Virus record (IMG/VR): IMGVR_UViG_3300030099_008235
Coordinates: 1-64,000 of that record
Length of the DNA stretch: 64,000 nucleotides
DNA from: a virus
Direction: 5' to 3' (one strand)
Of the stretch, positions 50,872-59,792 are shown in pieces; within the stretch, counting starts at the first letter, position 1; every line of letters starts with the position of its first letter. The notes under the pieces were generated by a model, which was given only the letters and a program-made list of their open reading frames with translations, did no database searches and was not told the DNA's origin. A program made the position numbers and the translations under genes.

Positions 50872-51567
50872 ATGATTTATACGTCTTCAAAAAGAATTGA
50901 ACTTGGATCAACTGCTTTTCGTCAACCTAATGCTGACTCGCATTGCAAGTTTATACATGGATATCAGCTTAATGCAGAAATAACTTTCGGTTGTAGTAAG
51001 TTAGATGACAATAATTGGGTTTATGATTTTGGTGGTTTAAAAGAACTTAAAGATATTTTTAATAATCAATTTGATCATACATTAGTAATTGCAGGTAATG
51101 ATATTCATAGAGATAAATTTATTGCTCTAAATGAAGTAGGAGCTGCAGATGTTAGAATTATGGAAGGTGGTGTTGGTATTGAAAAGTTTGCTGAGTGGGT
51201 ATTTAAAACAGCTGATACATATATTGATGAAGTTACTGAAGGTCGGGTATGGGTAGAAAATGTTACTGTATATGAACATGGTAATAATTCGGCTTCATGT
51301 TCAAGACCTGTTAAGGAAAGTAATTTACATAAGGATGAAGAAGGTAAAGCGACTTACGTATCTCATGAAGAGTTTGAAAGATCTTGGAAAGAGTGGTCAG
51401 AAAAAGGTAAGATTCCAGTTGTAGAGGAACAAGAACCGGTAGTTACAACTACAGTTCCCCCTGTAGAGGAACCTCCAGCAGATAATCCTAGAGCAGCAAA
51501 TGTTGGTCCTGCAGAAAAGACTAATAATTTTAGTAACCCGTTTAAAGGTACTTCTTGGGGTGCTTAA
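50872..51567 (+). CDS. queD: 6-carboxy-5,6,7,8-tetrahydropterin synthase (QueD) with C-terminal extension
   Basis: 231 residues. The QueD core (~1-145) shows the zinc ligands SHCKFIHGYQL and FDHTLVIAG, plus VENVTVYEH near its end. The family is usually ~120-150 residues, so ~80 extra residues (Pro/Glu-rich, ending SNPFKGTSWGA) form a phage-specific tail. It makes carboxytetrahydropterin for QueE. The stop lies in a palindrome shared with the convergent phoH gene. Confidence 0.85.
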   Translation: MIYTSSKRIELGSTAFRQPNADSHCKFIHGYQLNAEITFGCSKLDDNNWVYDFGGLKELKDIFNNQFDHTLVIAGNDIHRDKFIALNEVGAADVRIMEGGVGIEKFAEWVFKTADTYIDEVTEGRVWVENVTVYEHGNNSASCSRPVKESNLHKDEEGKATYVSHEEFERSWKEWSEKGKIPVVEEQEPVVTTTVPPVEEPPADNPRAANVGPAEKTNNFSNPFKGTSWGA

Positions 51568-51572
51568 GCACC
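51559..51572. other. Palindrome spanning two convergent stop codons
   Basis: GGTGCTTAAGCACC is a perfect 14-nt palindrome. Read in either direction it encodes Gly-Ala-stop, ending both QueD (plus) and PhoH (minus). It could form a 5-bp hairpin in either transcript. Confidence 0.8.
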
Positions 51573-52292
51573 GAGTATTTTACAAATAAATCTTAGTATT
51601 TTACTTCTCACAATTTCAGAATTACCAAATCTAAACGAACTTATTCCGTTTTCTATACAATCTACAGAAGAAAATTTTTGAAATACTTCACTAAATCCGG
51701 ATTTATTAATATCTGATTGATGAGTATCACCACAAACAATATATTTTGTTCTTCTTCCAAAACGCGTTAAAATAGTAGTAAGTTCGCCTTTAGTTAAATT
51801 TTGTGCTTCATCAACAATAACTACACAATCATTAAAAGTTAAACCTCTTACAAAATTAACCGGTATAGCTTCTATCATACCTTTATTTTTAAGTATACCG
51901 CAAGTGCTGTCGCTAGTAATTTCTCTTACCTTTTCAATTAAAGGCATTGCGTAAGGTAAAAACTTATCATCTACTTCACCCGGTAAAGAACCTAAGCTTT
52001 TAGCTGCAGATTCAATTACAGATCTAATATATATTACCTTTTCAACTTTTTCTTCTTTAAGCTCTTGAAGGGCTGCATATATTGCAATATATGTTTTAGC
52101 TGAACCAGCAGGACCGTCTACTAATACCATATTAGTATTTGTATTACGGATTTGCGAGTAAAACTCTTTGTGATTATGGTTAAGATAAAAAGGCCTTTTG
52201 ATTTTAAAGTCGAGTAAAAAGTTATCTTTCATTTGTTCTTCAATATCTTCCAACTGCGTTTCGCGACCTTGTCGCGTAGCTTTTTTTCTCAT
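51564..52292 (-). CDS. phoH: PhoH-like P-loop ATPase
   Basis: 242 residues. Walker A MVLVDGPAGSAKTYIA, VIYIRSVIESA, LPGEVDDKFLPY and Walker B CVVIVDEAQNLT, followed by GDTHQSD, define PhoH. It is common in marine phages. Biochemical role is unsettled; an RNA-related ATPase or helicase is proposed. An ACTAAATA box lies 8 nt before the start. Confidence 0.9.
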   Translation of the reverse strand: MRKKATRQGRETQLEDIEEQMKDNFLLDFKIKRPFYLNHNHKEFYSQIRNTNTNMVLVDGPAGSAKTYIAIYAALQELKEEKVEKVIYIRSVIESAAKSLGSLPGEVDDKFLPYAMPLIEKVREITSDSTCGILKNKGMIEAIPVNFVRGLTFNDCVVIVDEAQNLTKGELTTILTRFGRRTKYIVCGDTHQSDINKSGFSEVFQKFSSVDCIENGISSFRFGNSEIVRSKILRFICKILGA

Positions 52293-52300
52293 ATTATTAA

Positions 52301-52308
52301 TATTTAGT
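52301..52308 (-). promoter_or_regulatory. Late-promoter-like box ACTAAATA
   Basis: Minus-strand ACTAAATA ending 8 nt before the phoH ATG at 52292, in the gap to the divergent queE gene. Confidence 0.4.
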
Positions 52309-52344
52309 TGAAAAAAACATCAAAACAAATATAATTATATATAT

Positions 52345-53103
52345 ATGTCTATTGATTGTGATAAAGAAACGTTGCTAATATCTGATGATAAAGCATTTTA
52401 TACTCTTGAAGGTGAAGGCGAATATGTAGGAATGCCTTCTGTCTTTTTTAGAATGGCTATGTGTAATTTAACATGTGAAGGTTTTGCATCTGAATCATCT
52501 CCGCATGGTTGCGATTCATATGTTTCTTGGTCAATAAAGAATAAAATGACTTTTAATGAGATATTTGAATATTTTGAAGAGCATAATTTAATAGATAAAT
52601 TAAAAGCAGGTGCTATTTTTAAATTAACCGGTGGGGAGCCTATGATTCAGCAAAGAGCTTTACTTAAATTTATAGAAGCTTTTATTGAAAAGTATGATTT
52701 TACTCCTATTATAGATTTTGAAACTAACTCTACTATAAAACCTGATGAAAGATGGGTAAAAGATTATAGGGCTACATTTACTACTTCACCTAAGCTTACT
52801 ACAAATGGTGATCCTGAGAAAAAAACTTATAAACCTGAAGTATTAAAATGGCATAAAGAAAACGGATCTGGATTTAAGTTTGTTATTAACGCTTCAGAAG
52901 ATATAGATGAAATTTGGCGTAAGTATGTAGATGACGATAATGTTAAATTACCTAAAGAAAGGATATGGTTTATGCCTTGTAGTGGGAGTAGAGAAGAGCA
53001 TGTAAAAAATGCTCCTGCTGTAGCTGAGTATGCTAAAGCTATGAATGTTAATTTTTCGCCTAGACTGCACTTGCTTATATGGGATATGGCATTAAAGGTT
53101 TAA
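52345..53103 (+). CDS. queE: 7-carboxy-7-deazaguanine synthase (QueE), radical SAM
   Basis: 252 residues. TLEGEGEYVGMPSVFFRMAM precedes the cluster-binding cysteines in CNLTCEGFASESSPHGCDS: spacing C-x3-C-x11-C differs from the usual radical SAM CxxxCxxC and matches the expanded type of some QueE proteins. GGEPMIQQ is the SAM motif. It rearranges carboxytetrahydropterin to 7-carboxy-7-deazaguanine, the QueC substrate. Confidence 0.88.
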   Translation: MSIDCDKETLLISDDKAFYTLEGEGEYVGMPSVFFRMAMCNLTCEGFASESSPHGCDSYVSWSIKNKMTFNEIFEYFEEHNLIDKLKAGAIFKLTGGEPMIQQRALLKFIEAFIEKYDFTPIIDFETNSTIKPDERWVKDYRATFTTSPKLTTNGDPEKKTYKPEVLKWHKENGSGFKFVINASEDIDEIWRKYVDDDNVKLPKERIWFMPCSGSREEHVKNAPAVAEYAKAMNVNFSPRLHLLIWDMALKV

Positions 53104-53118
53104 TTTGATATATATAGT

Positions 53119-53877
53119 ATGAGAATTGCATTTTCCGGAACTGGAAATAGTGGTAAGACTACTCTTTTAAAAAGTTTTCTTTATACCTGGACAAATTATA
53201 CAACTCCAAAAGATACTTATAGAGATGTATTAAGAGAAGAAAATTTACCACATTCCTCAAAACTAACAACCAGTACACAAGAGCTTATACTTAATTTTTT
53301 AATTGATCAAGTTCAGTCAAAAGATAAAGATGATAAAGTTGTATATGATAGATGCCCATTAGATGCTATAGCTTATTCCATGTGGGCTCACGGTAAAAAA
53401 ATTGAAGGGTTTACTAAAGATTTTGTTACAAAACAAATTAATTTAATGAAAGAGTCAATGAGATCTCTTGATATTATATTTTTATGTAGATTTGATTCTA
53501 GTCAAACTGTACAAGATGATGGATTTAGAGATACAGATAAAAATTTTATTATAGAAGTAGATAATATTTTTTATTCTCTTTATCGTCAATATACAGAACA
53601 CCCAGAAGCTGATGTTTTTTTCCCGAAAGGTGATTCACCTTGTATAATTCTTTTACCTGATAAAGGTCAAGAACGAATAGATTTAATTAGTGAATATGTA
53701 ACTCCTGAAGGGGCAATGTATGGAGATGAATCTTCTATTTTTAATTCACAAAATATTAATCAACTTGAGAGTTTAATTAAGCAGCAGCAAAATGCACATA
53801 AAGCAGAAGAAAAAGAAAAGGAACTTAAGAAAAAGTTTGGTTTACCAGATGATGGCCGGCCACCGGTATCGATATGA
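53119..53877 (+). CDS. P-loop kinase-like NTPase (NadR/thymidylate kinase-like)
   Basis: 252 residues. N-terminal Walker A RIAFSGTGNSGKTTLLKSF, a DRCPLDAIAYSMW motif typical of nucleoside/NadR-type kinases, and a central FLCRFDSSQTVQDDGFRDTD region. The C-terminus is a charged helix ending in KKFGLPDDG. Substrate cannot be told from sequence; a nucleotide or nicotinamide-riboside kinase is possible. Stop overlaps the next start (ATGA). Confidence 0.65.
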   Translation: MRIAFSGTGNSGKTTLLKSFLYTWTNYTTPKDTYRDVLREENLPHSSKLTTSTQELILNFLIDQVQSKDKDDKVVYDRCPLDAIAYSMWAHGKKIEGFTKDFVTKQINLMKESMRSLDIIFLCRFDSSQTVQDDGFRDTDKNFIIEVDNIFYSLYRQYTEHPEADVFFPKGDSPCIILLPDKGQERIDLISEYVTPEGAMYGDESSIFNSQNINQLESLIKQQQNAHKAEEKEKELKKKFGLPDDGRPPVSI

Positions 53878-54671
53878 ACAAAGTTGGAGTAGGTATTATT
53901 ACATGTAATAGGATTGACATGTATAAAAAATGTTGCGACTCAATACAAGAGAGTTGGTATAATGAACTAGTTACTGTAAACGATGGTGAGCAGAGTATAG
54001 TTTGCCGTGTTGGTGATTATGTAGAAACTACAGGTGGGGAAGGTGTAGGTAAAGCTAAGAATAAAGCTATAAAGCATTTGCTTGAAAAGGGTTGTGATTA
54101 TATTGTTCTTGTAGAAGATGATATGTTGTTTAAAGGTAACCTTTTTGAACAATATATTAAAGCTCATAGAGAGACAGGCATACATCACTTTATGTTTGCA
54201 TACCATGGACCAGCAAATAAAGCTGGAATAAGTGGAGGTAAACCTGTTCCGCGTAAAATTATTGATTATGGTAATGTTAAAATTGCTTTAAATCAACACT
54301 GTGTTGGTGCTGTTTGTTTTTATACGCGGCAAAGTTTAAAAGAGATAGGATTATACGATGAAACTTATACTAATGCATTTGAGCACGTAGACCATTCATA
54401 TGAATTAGCAAAAGCTAATTATAGCACTCCCTATTGGTGGTGGGCTGATATTGAGAATAGTTTAGACTTTGTAGAGGAGCAAGCTTGTTCAGAAAATAAC
54501 TCTGCAATTCGTCCACGACCAGATTGGCAATCAAATATACAGAAAGCTTCTCTTAAATTTTTACAAAAACACGGAACATATCCAGTACAAGTAGCTGATA
54601 CACCCGTAAATGAAGTTATTAACAAACTTAAACAAATTAAAAATGAAAATAGACCTGTTTTGTCCAAGTAG
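53874..54671 (+). CDS. GT2-family glycosyltransferase
   Basis: 265 residues. VGVGIITCNRIDMYKKCCDS, GVGKAKNKAIKHLLE, and the metal motif YIVLVEDDMLFKG (DD near residue 82) define a GT-A enzyme. CVGAVCFYTRQSL and FEHVDHSYELAKA are the acceptor half. First gene of a run of overlapping glycan genes. Donor and acceptor unknown. Confidence 0.75.
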   Translation: MNKVGVGIITCNRIDMYKKCCDSIQESWYNELVTVNDGEQSIVCRVGDYVETTGGEGVGKAKNKAIKHLLEKGCDYIVLVEDDMLFKGNLFEQYIKAHRETGIHHFMFAYHGPANKAGISGGKPVPRKIIDYGNVKIALNQHCVGAVCFYTRQSLKEIGLYDETYTNAFEHVDHSYELAKANYSTPYWWWADIENSLDFVEEQACSENNSAIRPRPDWQSNIQKASLKFLQKHGTYPVQVADTPVNEVINKLKQIKNENRPVLSK

Positions 54672-55371
54672 AGAAAGAATTAATAAAGTATTAACATTTA
54701 TATGTAGCATTGCAACAACAGCAAAAAATATTAATAATATTAATCTTGTTTTAGGTGTAGATAGCGATGATCCTAAACGTGACATATATTATAAAATTGC
54801 ACAAAATTTTTCTTTTATACAGTTAGTAAAATATCCTAAAGGGTTATTTAAAGAAAAAGGTCTTTCTGGATTATGGAATACTATGGCTGAACAAACAACG
54901 AATGATATTGTTGCTATGGTCGGTGATGATATGAAATTTGAAACTCCAGATTGGGATGAAAAAATTATTACAGAGTTTACAAATAAAGAAGATAATTTTT
55001 ATCTTATACATTGTAATGATGGTATGAGAGGACCTGGTAATAAGTATGTAAATGTTCCTCCTTTAGCAGTAAATTCTTTCTTACATCGTGAATATATAGA
55101 GACTATTGGTCGTTATGTTGAAGATGAAGAACCTAATACATTTCATGATACTTATCTAGATAAATTATTTGAAATTTTAAATAGAAAAATATATTTTCAT
55201 GACATAATTATAAGACATTTACATTTTTCAGAGTATGGTAGCAAGGATCAAACGTCTATTGAAATGGAAAAGGAAAGAGAAGGTGTATGGGATAACAATA
55301 ATTTATTTCAAGAAAAACTGTTACCTATAATATTAAAGGAAGTTGATATAATCAAAGCAAAAATATCATGA
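54643..55371 (+). CDS. GT-A-like glycosyltransferase
   Basis: 242 residues from the ATG at 54643 (MKIDLFCPSRERINKVLTFI), chosen because the first strand of the fold begins there. It has LVLGVDSDDP, GLWNTMAEQTTNDIVAMVGDD (the metal site) and HDTYLDKLFEIL. It overlaps the previous gene by 29 nt. Likely glycosyltransferase of GT-A fold; substrate unknown. Confidence 0.65.
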   Translation: MKIDLFCPSRERINKVLTFICSIATTAKNINNINLVLGVDSDDPKRDIYYKIAQNFSFIQLVKYPKGLFKEKGLSGLWNTMAEQTTNDIVAMVGDDMKFETPDWDEKIITEFTNKEDNFYLIHCNDGMRGPGNKYVNVPPLAVNSFLHREYIETIGRYVEDEEPNTFHDTYLDKLFEILNRKIYFHDIIIRHLHFSEYGSKDQTSIEMEKEREGVWDNNNLFQEKLLPIILKEVDIIKAKIS

Positions 55372-56030
55372 ATATATACACACACTATAGTGACTCTCAT
55401 AAAGAATTATATCAAGATTACTTTAAAGCAACTTTAAGAAAGCTTTACAGTAAAGATGAATTATCTATACGCGCAGCCTATCATAAGCAAACAACAAGTG
55501 AAGGTAAATTTATGGAAGAAGGGTGGCTTGATAGTATGAGATATAAATTACAAGTTATATTACAAGCTATTGAGGAAAATAAAAACGATTTTTTTATTTT
55601 TGCAGATACTGATATTGTTTTTTATAGAAAATTTATTGAAGATTTAAAAAACGAAATCGGAGATCATGATATTGCATGCCAAGAGGACTGTAATTCTTTA
55701 TGTGCAGGCTTTTTTATTGCACGTGGTAACGATAAAAATAAAATATTATTTACTGAAATATATAATAACTTTACTCAAATGGTAAACGATCAAGTAGCTT
55801 TAAACCATTTTAAAGATATGGTTAGTTATAAGTTTCTCGATAAAGAAAAATATTATACTATAGGTAATTTTTTTGATAATGCTGATGGTACGCATAGATG
55901 GGACGGACTTACAAATATTTTACCTCCAGAAAAAATGATGATACATCACGCCAACTATGTAGAAGGTGTTGAAGAAAAAATTAAACTAATTAGTTTAATT
56001 AAAAAGAACTATGAAAATTTGGTACAATAA
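55368..56030 (+). CDS. Putative nucleotide-diphospho-sugar transferase
   Basis: 220 residues. FFIFADTDIVFYRKF (DTD metal motif near 82), an internal CNSLCAGFFIARG, and MIHHANYVEG near the end match the DxD glycosyltransferase families related to GT77. Overlaps neighbours at both ends. Substrate unknown. Confidence 0.65.
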   Translation: MNIYTHYSDSHKELYQDYFKATLRKLYSKDELSIRAAYHKQTTSEGKFMEEGWLDSMRYKLQVILQAIEENKNDFFIFADTDIVFYRKFIEDLKNEIGDHDIACQEDCNSLCAGFFIARGNDKNKILFTEIYNNFTQMVNDQVALNHFKDMVSYKFLDKEKYYTIGNFFDNADGTHRWDGLTNILPPEKMMIHHANYVEGVEEKIKLISLIKKNYENLVQ

Positions 56031-56898
56031 AAATAAACTAAATTTAAATGAATTTAAGTCTGAAAAATTTTTATTCTTACCTTTATATGATAAAAAGGTA
56101 ATAAATCAAAATAATGATTTTAGTAATAATAACTGGTCGTCACAAATAAAAAATACTATAGAATATACATCTATAGATGAAGCAGACTATATTGTATATC
56201 ATGATAAATTAGATCAAGGAATTGTTGAATATTTACAATATACTAATAAACCAATTATAGCATTTTTTAATGATGATAGTTGTAAACCAATTAGCGATAA
56301 AATACCTACAAACATAAACGTTTTTAGAACATCAATTAATAAATCAAAACAAAAGCAAAATGAATATGCAATGCCGGCTTGGAGTGCAGATTTTTTATTT
56401 AATGGCACAGTACATAAAGTTACTAAACCGGTTATTAGCTTTTGTGGTGCTATAACAGATCCTATTAGAGAAAATTGCATAAACAAATTAGAAAATAATA
56501 AAAAGATACAAATAGATTTTATTATTAGAAGAGCATTTTGGGGAGGAAATCCACATAATTTAACATTACGACGTGAATATATTCAAAATATAAAAAATAG
56601 TGATATGGTTTTGTGTTGTAGAGGTGCAGGAAATTTTTCTTATAGACTTTACGAGACACTATCATGTGGTAAAATACCCATTATTGTAGATACAGATTTA
56701 TCGTTACCGTGTTCGGATAAAATTGATTGGAATAAATTTATTATAACAACACCGGACAAAATAAACGACGACGTTAATCAATGGTGGGCTAGTCATAATT
56801 CAGAGTCATATATGTCATTGCAGTCCTATAGTCGTTATATATACGATACATACTTAAGCCCTTCGGGTTTTGCTTACTATATATCTAACTTTTTCTAA
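56011..56898 (+). CDS. Exostosin/GT47-like glycosyltransferase
   Basis: 295 residues. The C-terminal half carries the exostosin signature: MVLCCRGAGNFSYRLYETLS, CGKIPIIVDTD and DWNKFIITTPD. N-terminal half Asn/Lys-rich. It starts inside the previous gene (20-nt overlap). Probably transfers a sugar in the same pathway as its neighbours. Confidence 0.7.
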   Translation: MKIWYNKNKLNLNEFKSEKFLFLPLYDKKVINQNNDFSNNNWSSQIKNTIEYTSIDEADYIVYHDKLDQGIVEYLQYTNKPIIAFFNDDSCKPISDKIPTNINVFRTSINKSKQKQNEYAMPAWSADFLFNGTVHKVTKPVISFCGAITDPIRENCINKLENNKKIQIDFIIRRAFWGGNPHNLTLRREYIQNIKNSDMVLCCRGAGNFSYRLYETLSCGKIPIIVDTDLSLPCSDKIDWNKFIITTPDKINDDVNQWWASHNSESYMSLQSYSRYIYDTYLSPSGFAYYISNFF

Positions 56899-56900
56899 AG

Positions 56901-57713
56901 ATGAAAATAATTAATCACGATATTTTATCTAAAGAAAAGTATTTTGACCCTGTAAAGACAGAGCAAAATATACAAGAAAGCTTGATTAATGTTATCAATG
57001 ATTTACCTAATAATTTTAATTATGTAAATATACCTTTAGCTCAAACTATTAACAAATATGGTATACATGTGGCACAACAAGCAATTGATGATATTGAAAA
57101 AAAATATAATGGTGTTAAAAAATTTGTATGCCAGCATATTTTAGTCAATAAATTAAATTTTTATGACAATATAGTTTTTACTCCTCATGCTATTTTTTCA
57201 GATAATAGAATATGTATACCACATTATAACAATTTTTTTGATAGAAAAGATGCTATAGATTATAATAAGCGAAAATATAAAACTAGTTTTATTGGGAGTT
57301 CTTCGACACATAATATACGTAAAGAATTATTTGAATTAAACAACAATAATGATATTATTGTAAGAGATACAGGTAATTGGTTTTATGAAAAACCATCTAA
57401 TGATAGAGGTAAATATTCGAATAAGTTTAAAGAATACTTATTAAGTAGTAAACTTAGTCTTTGTCCGCAAGGAACGGGCCCATCTACAATAAGATTATAC
57501 GAATCTATGGCTGTTGGGAGTATACCAATTATATTTAATGATGTAAAAGTTCCTACTGGTTTTGAAAAATATGTAATTAGATTAAACAGTGTTAATCAAG
57601 TTAATGATTTAAATGCAGAAAAATATATTGATCTGAGTAAGTCTTTACATATTGATTACTGGAATAAAATATCTAACTATAATGTATACAAAATACTAAT
57701 CAATCATGTGTAG
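56901..57713 (+). CDS. Exostosin-like glycosyltransferase
   Basis: 270 residues. The signature SKLSLCPQGTGPSTIRLYES, AVGSIPIIFNDVKVP places it in the exostosin-like GT-B group, like the preceding gene but divergent. TSFIGSSSTHNIRKELF matches the first GT-B strand. Overlaps the asparagine synthase-like gene by 8 nt. Confidence 0.68.
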   Translation: MKIINHDILSKEKYFDPVKTEQNIQESLINVINDLPNNFNYVNIPLAQTINKYGIHVAQQAIDDIEKKYNGVKKFVCQHILVNKLNFYDNIVFTPHAIFSDNRICIPHYNNFFDRKDAIDYNKRKYKTSFIGSSSTHNIRKELFELNNNNDIIVRDTGNWFYEKPSNDRGKYSNKFKEYLLSSKLSLCPQGTGPSTIRLYESMAVGSIPIIFNDVKVPTGFEKYVIRLNSVNQVNDLNAEKYIDLSKSLHIDYWNKISNYNVYKILINHV

Positions 57714-59019
57714 TATCTTAATGACAAATAAAAAAGTGTCAAATATAGAAGAAGCAAACTTCTATTTACAGCGACGCGGACCAGATAAAACTACCGTGAC
57801 AGAAATAGATAACTGGACATTAGTGCATAATCTTTTATCTATTACAGGCGACTTTACACCACAACCACTGTCCAAAAAAAATGTACATTTGATATATAAT
57901 GGTGAAATTTATAATATTCAAAATGAATCAAAAGAATATAAAAGTGATGGTTATTATATTTTAGATGCATATGATCAATATGGAGATAACTTTTTTAAAC
58001 ATCTTGATGGTGAGTTTGCAATAGCTTTATTAGATTTAGATAATAATAAGTTAATATTTGGCGGTGATCTATTTTTAACAAAGCCTCTTTTTATAGGTAA
58101 AGATGGTAATAATATTTGTATATCTTCATATAAATCTGCTGTTACATCATTAGGGTTCAATAAAATATTACGTGCAGAACCTAATATGTATTATATTGTT
58201 GATTTAAAAACATTTAAAGCACAAACGAGACAAACATATGAATGGAATCTTGATCAACATATCGATTCATATGAAGTATGGAAAGAAAATTTTTATAAAG
58301 CTCTTAAAAAGAGAGTAACAGGTATTAAAGATAATTTTTTAGTTCCAGTAAGTAGTGGGCACGATAGTGGTGGTATAATTTGCGGTTTAAAAGAACTTAA
58401 TATAGTCGATTTTATGACTTATTCTTTTACTGCTAATGAAGCTCCAGGAATAATTGAAGAGAGAGTTAAACATATTGATAATAAAATTCTTAAAGATGGT
58501 ATTACATTAGATGAAAATATTGCTATAAACAAATATAAAGAAAATTATGTAGAGCCATTTTTTTATGGACCAACGCCATATAATAAAACGCATGAAGGGT
58601 TCGAAGATAAAGGTGGTACAGGTCTTTTACACTTATTAAAATATTGTAGAAATAATCATAAAATAAAAGTACAGCTTTCAGGACAAGGAGCTGATGAAGT
58701 AATGACAACCATACAAACATATGGTTTTAATTCTCCTAATCCATATATATGGCCTGAAAATTTATCTGAAATATTTCCGTGGGGTAATTTTTACTACGGA
58801 GCTAATTGGAGTTATTTAAATAAAGAAGAATGTATTGCTGGTAGTGTTGGTATAGAAACAAGATACCCATTTTTAGATAAAAAGGTAGTACAAAGTTTTA
58901 TTAACTTAACTGCAAATTTAAAAAACAAATACTATAAAGCACCTCTACATTCTTTATTAACAGAGTGTAATTTTCCTTTTGTAGGTGCAAAAAGAGGTTT
59001 TGATTTAAAAATATCATGA
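57706..59019 (+). CDS. Asparagine synthase-like amidotransferase (AsnB family)
   Basis: 437 residues, shorter than AsnB (~550-600). An N-terminal Ntn amidotransferase domain starts with Cys2 (MCSILMTNKK) and contains RRGPDKT and YNGEIYN. The synthetase domain has the PP-loop VPVSSGHDSGG and SGQGADEVM. Within a glycan locus such proteins often amidate sugar acids or surface polysaccharides rather than make asparagine (known precedent; inference here). Confidence 0.85.
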   Translation: MCSILMTNKKVSNIEEANFYLQRRGPDKTTVTEIDNWTLVHNLLSITGDFTPQPLSKKNVHLIYNGEIYNIQNESKEYKSDGYYILDAYDQYGDNFFKHLDGEFAIALLDLDNNKLIFGGDLFLTKPLFIGKDGNNICISSYKSAVTSLGFNKILRAEPNMYYIVDLKTFKAQTRQTYEWNLDQHIDSYEVWKENFYKALKKRVTGIKDNFLVPVSSGHDSGGIICGLKELNIVDFMTYSFTANEAPGIIEERVKHIDNKILKDGITLDENIAINKYKENYVEPFFYGPTPYNKTHEGFEDKGGTGLLHLLKYCRNNHKIKVQLSGQGADEVMTTIQTYGFNSPNPYIWPENLSEIFPWGNFYYGANWSYLNKEECIAGSVGIETRYPFLDKKVVQSFINLTANLKNKYYKAPLHSLLTECNFPFVGAKRGFDLKIS

Positions 59020-59792
59020 GAGTAATAGTTGAATATGATCCGTACAATAGGCTAGGTAATAGAATGTTTCAATATGCATTTGGTTATATTGTAGCAAAGA
59101 AATATAATTGTGAATTATTTTGTAATGAAGGTTTGCCCAATTTTGGAATTAAACCTAATCCTATAAAAGATATTGATCCAAATGCTATGAGAACAAGATC
59201 TTTTGGAGAACAATATTTTGATATAGATTCTTTAGAAAACTTTACAGGAGATTTTATTGTTGATTTTTGGGCTCAAAAAGCTGCTCATTATATTGAGCAT
59301 CGCGAAGAATTAAGACAAGTTTTTGGTATTAGAGAACTTGATACTATTAATAAAAACGCATTAGTATTACATATTAGAGGTACTGATTATAACCAACTTG
59401 GTCAATTTTTAGGTTTAGATTTTTATAAAGATCTTATTCGTAATTCTAAATTTACAGAAGTTAAAATTGTTACTGACGATCCAAAATGTGAAACTGTTAC
59501 TAAATTAATAGAAGAAGGGTGTAAGTTAGAAACAGCCGGGCCTGGATCAGAGTTTAATATTCATGGTGATAGAAGTGCGATGGATGATATGAAGACATTA
59601 TTATATAGTGAAAATATAGCTATATCACAGTCCTCGTTTGCTTGGTGGCCAGCATTTTTAGGTACACATAAAAAAATTATTTTTCCATATAGTCTTACTA
59701 TTAACAAGCAAATGTGGCCTTTAGATCCAAAGCAAGATGACATTGACCTGTTTTTTGACTTTAATAATACTAGTCATAAGTACATAAAATGA
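59016..59792 (+). CDS. GT11-type alpha-1,2-fucosyltransferase-like enzyme
   Basis: 258 residues. RLGNRMFQYAFGYIVAKKY at the N-terminus, VLHIRGTDYN (the HxRxxD GDP-binding motif) and SQSSFAWWPAFLG at the C-terminus are the three GT11 motifs. Donors are GDP-L-fucose or related GDP-L-sugars. A GDP-mannose 3,5-epimerase-like gene in the same locus could provide GDP-L-galactose (inference). Confidence 0.85.
   Translation: MRVIVEYDPYNRLGNRMFQYAFGYIVAKKYNCELFCNEGLPNFGIKPNPIKDIDPNAMRTRSFGEQYFDIDSLENFTGDFIVDFWAQKAAHYIEHREELRQVFGIRELDTINKNALVLHIRGTDYNQLGQFLGLDFYKDLIRNSKFTEVKIVTDDPKCETVTKLIEEGCKLETAGPGSEFNIHGDRSAMDDMKTLLYSENIAISQSSFAWWPAFLGTHKKIIFPYSLTINKQMWPLDPKQDDIDLFFDFNNTSHKYIK

Noticed and set aside
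56866-56881. AAGCCC-TTC-GGGTTTT hairpin as terminator
   Set aside because: Short stem with G-T pairs, inside coding sequence, and the next gene follows immediately in the same operon.
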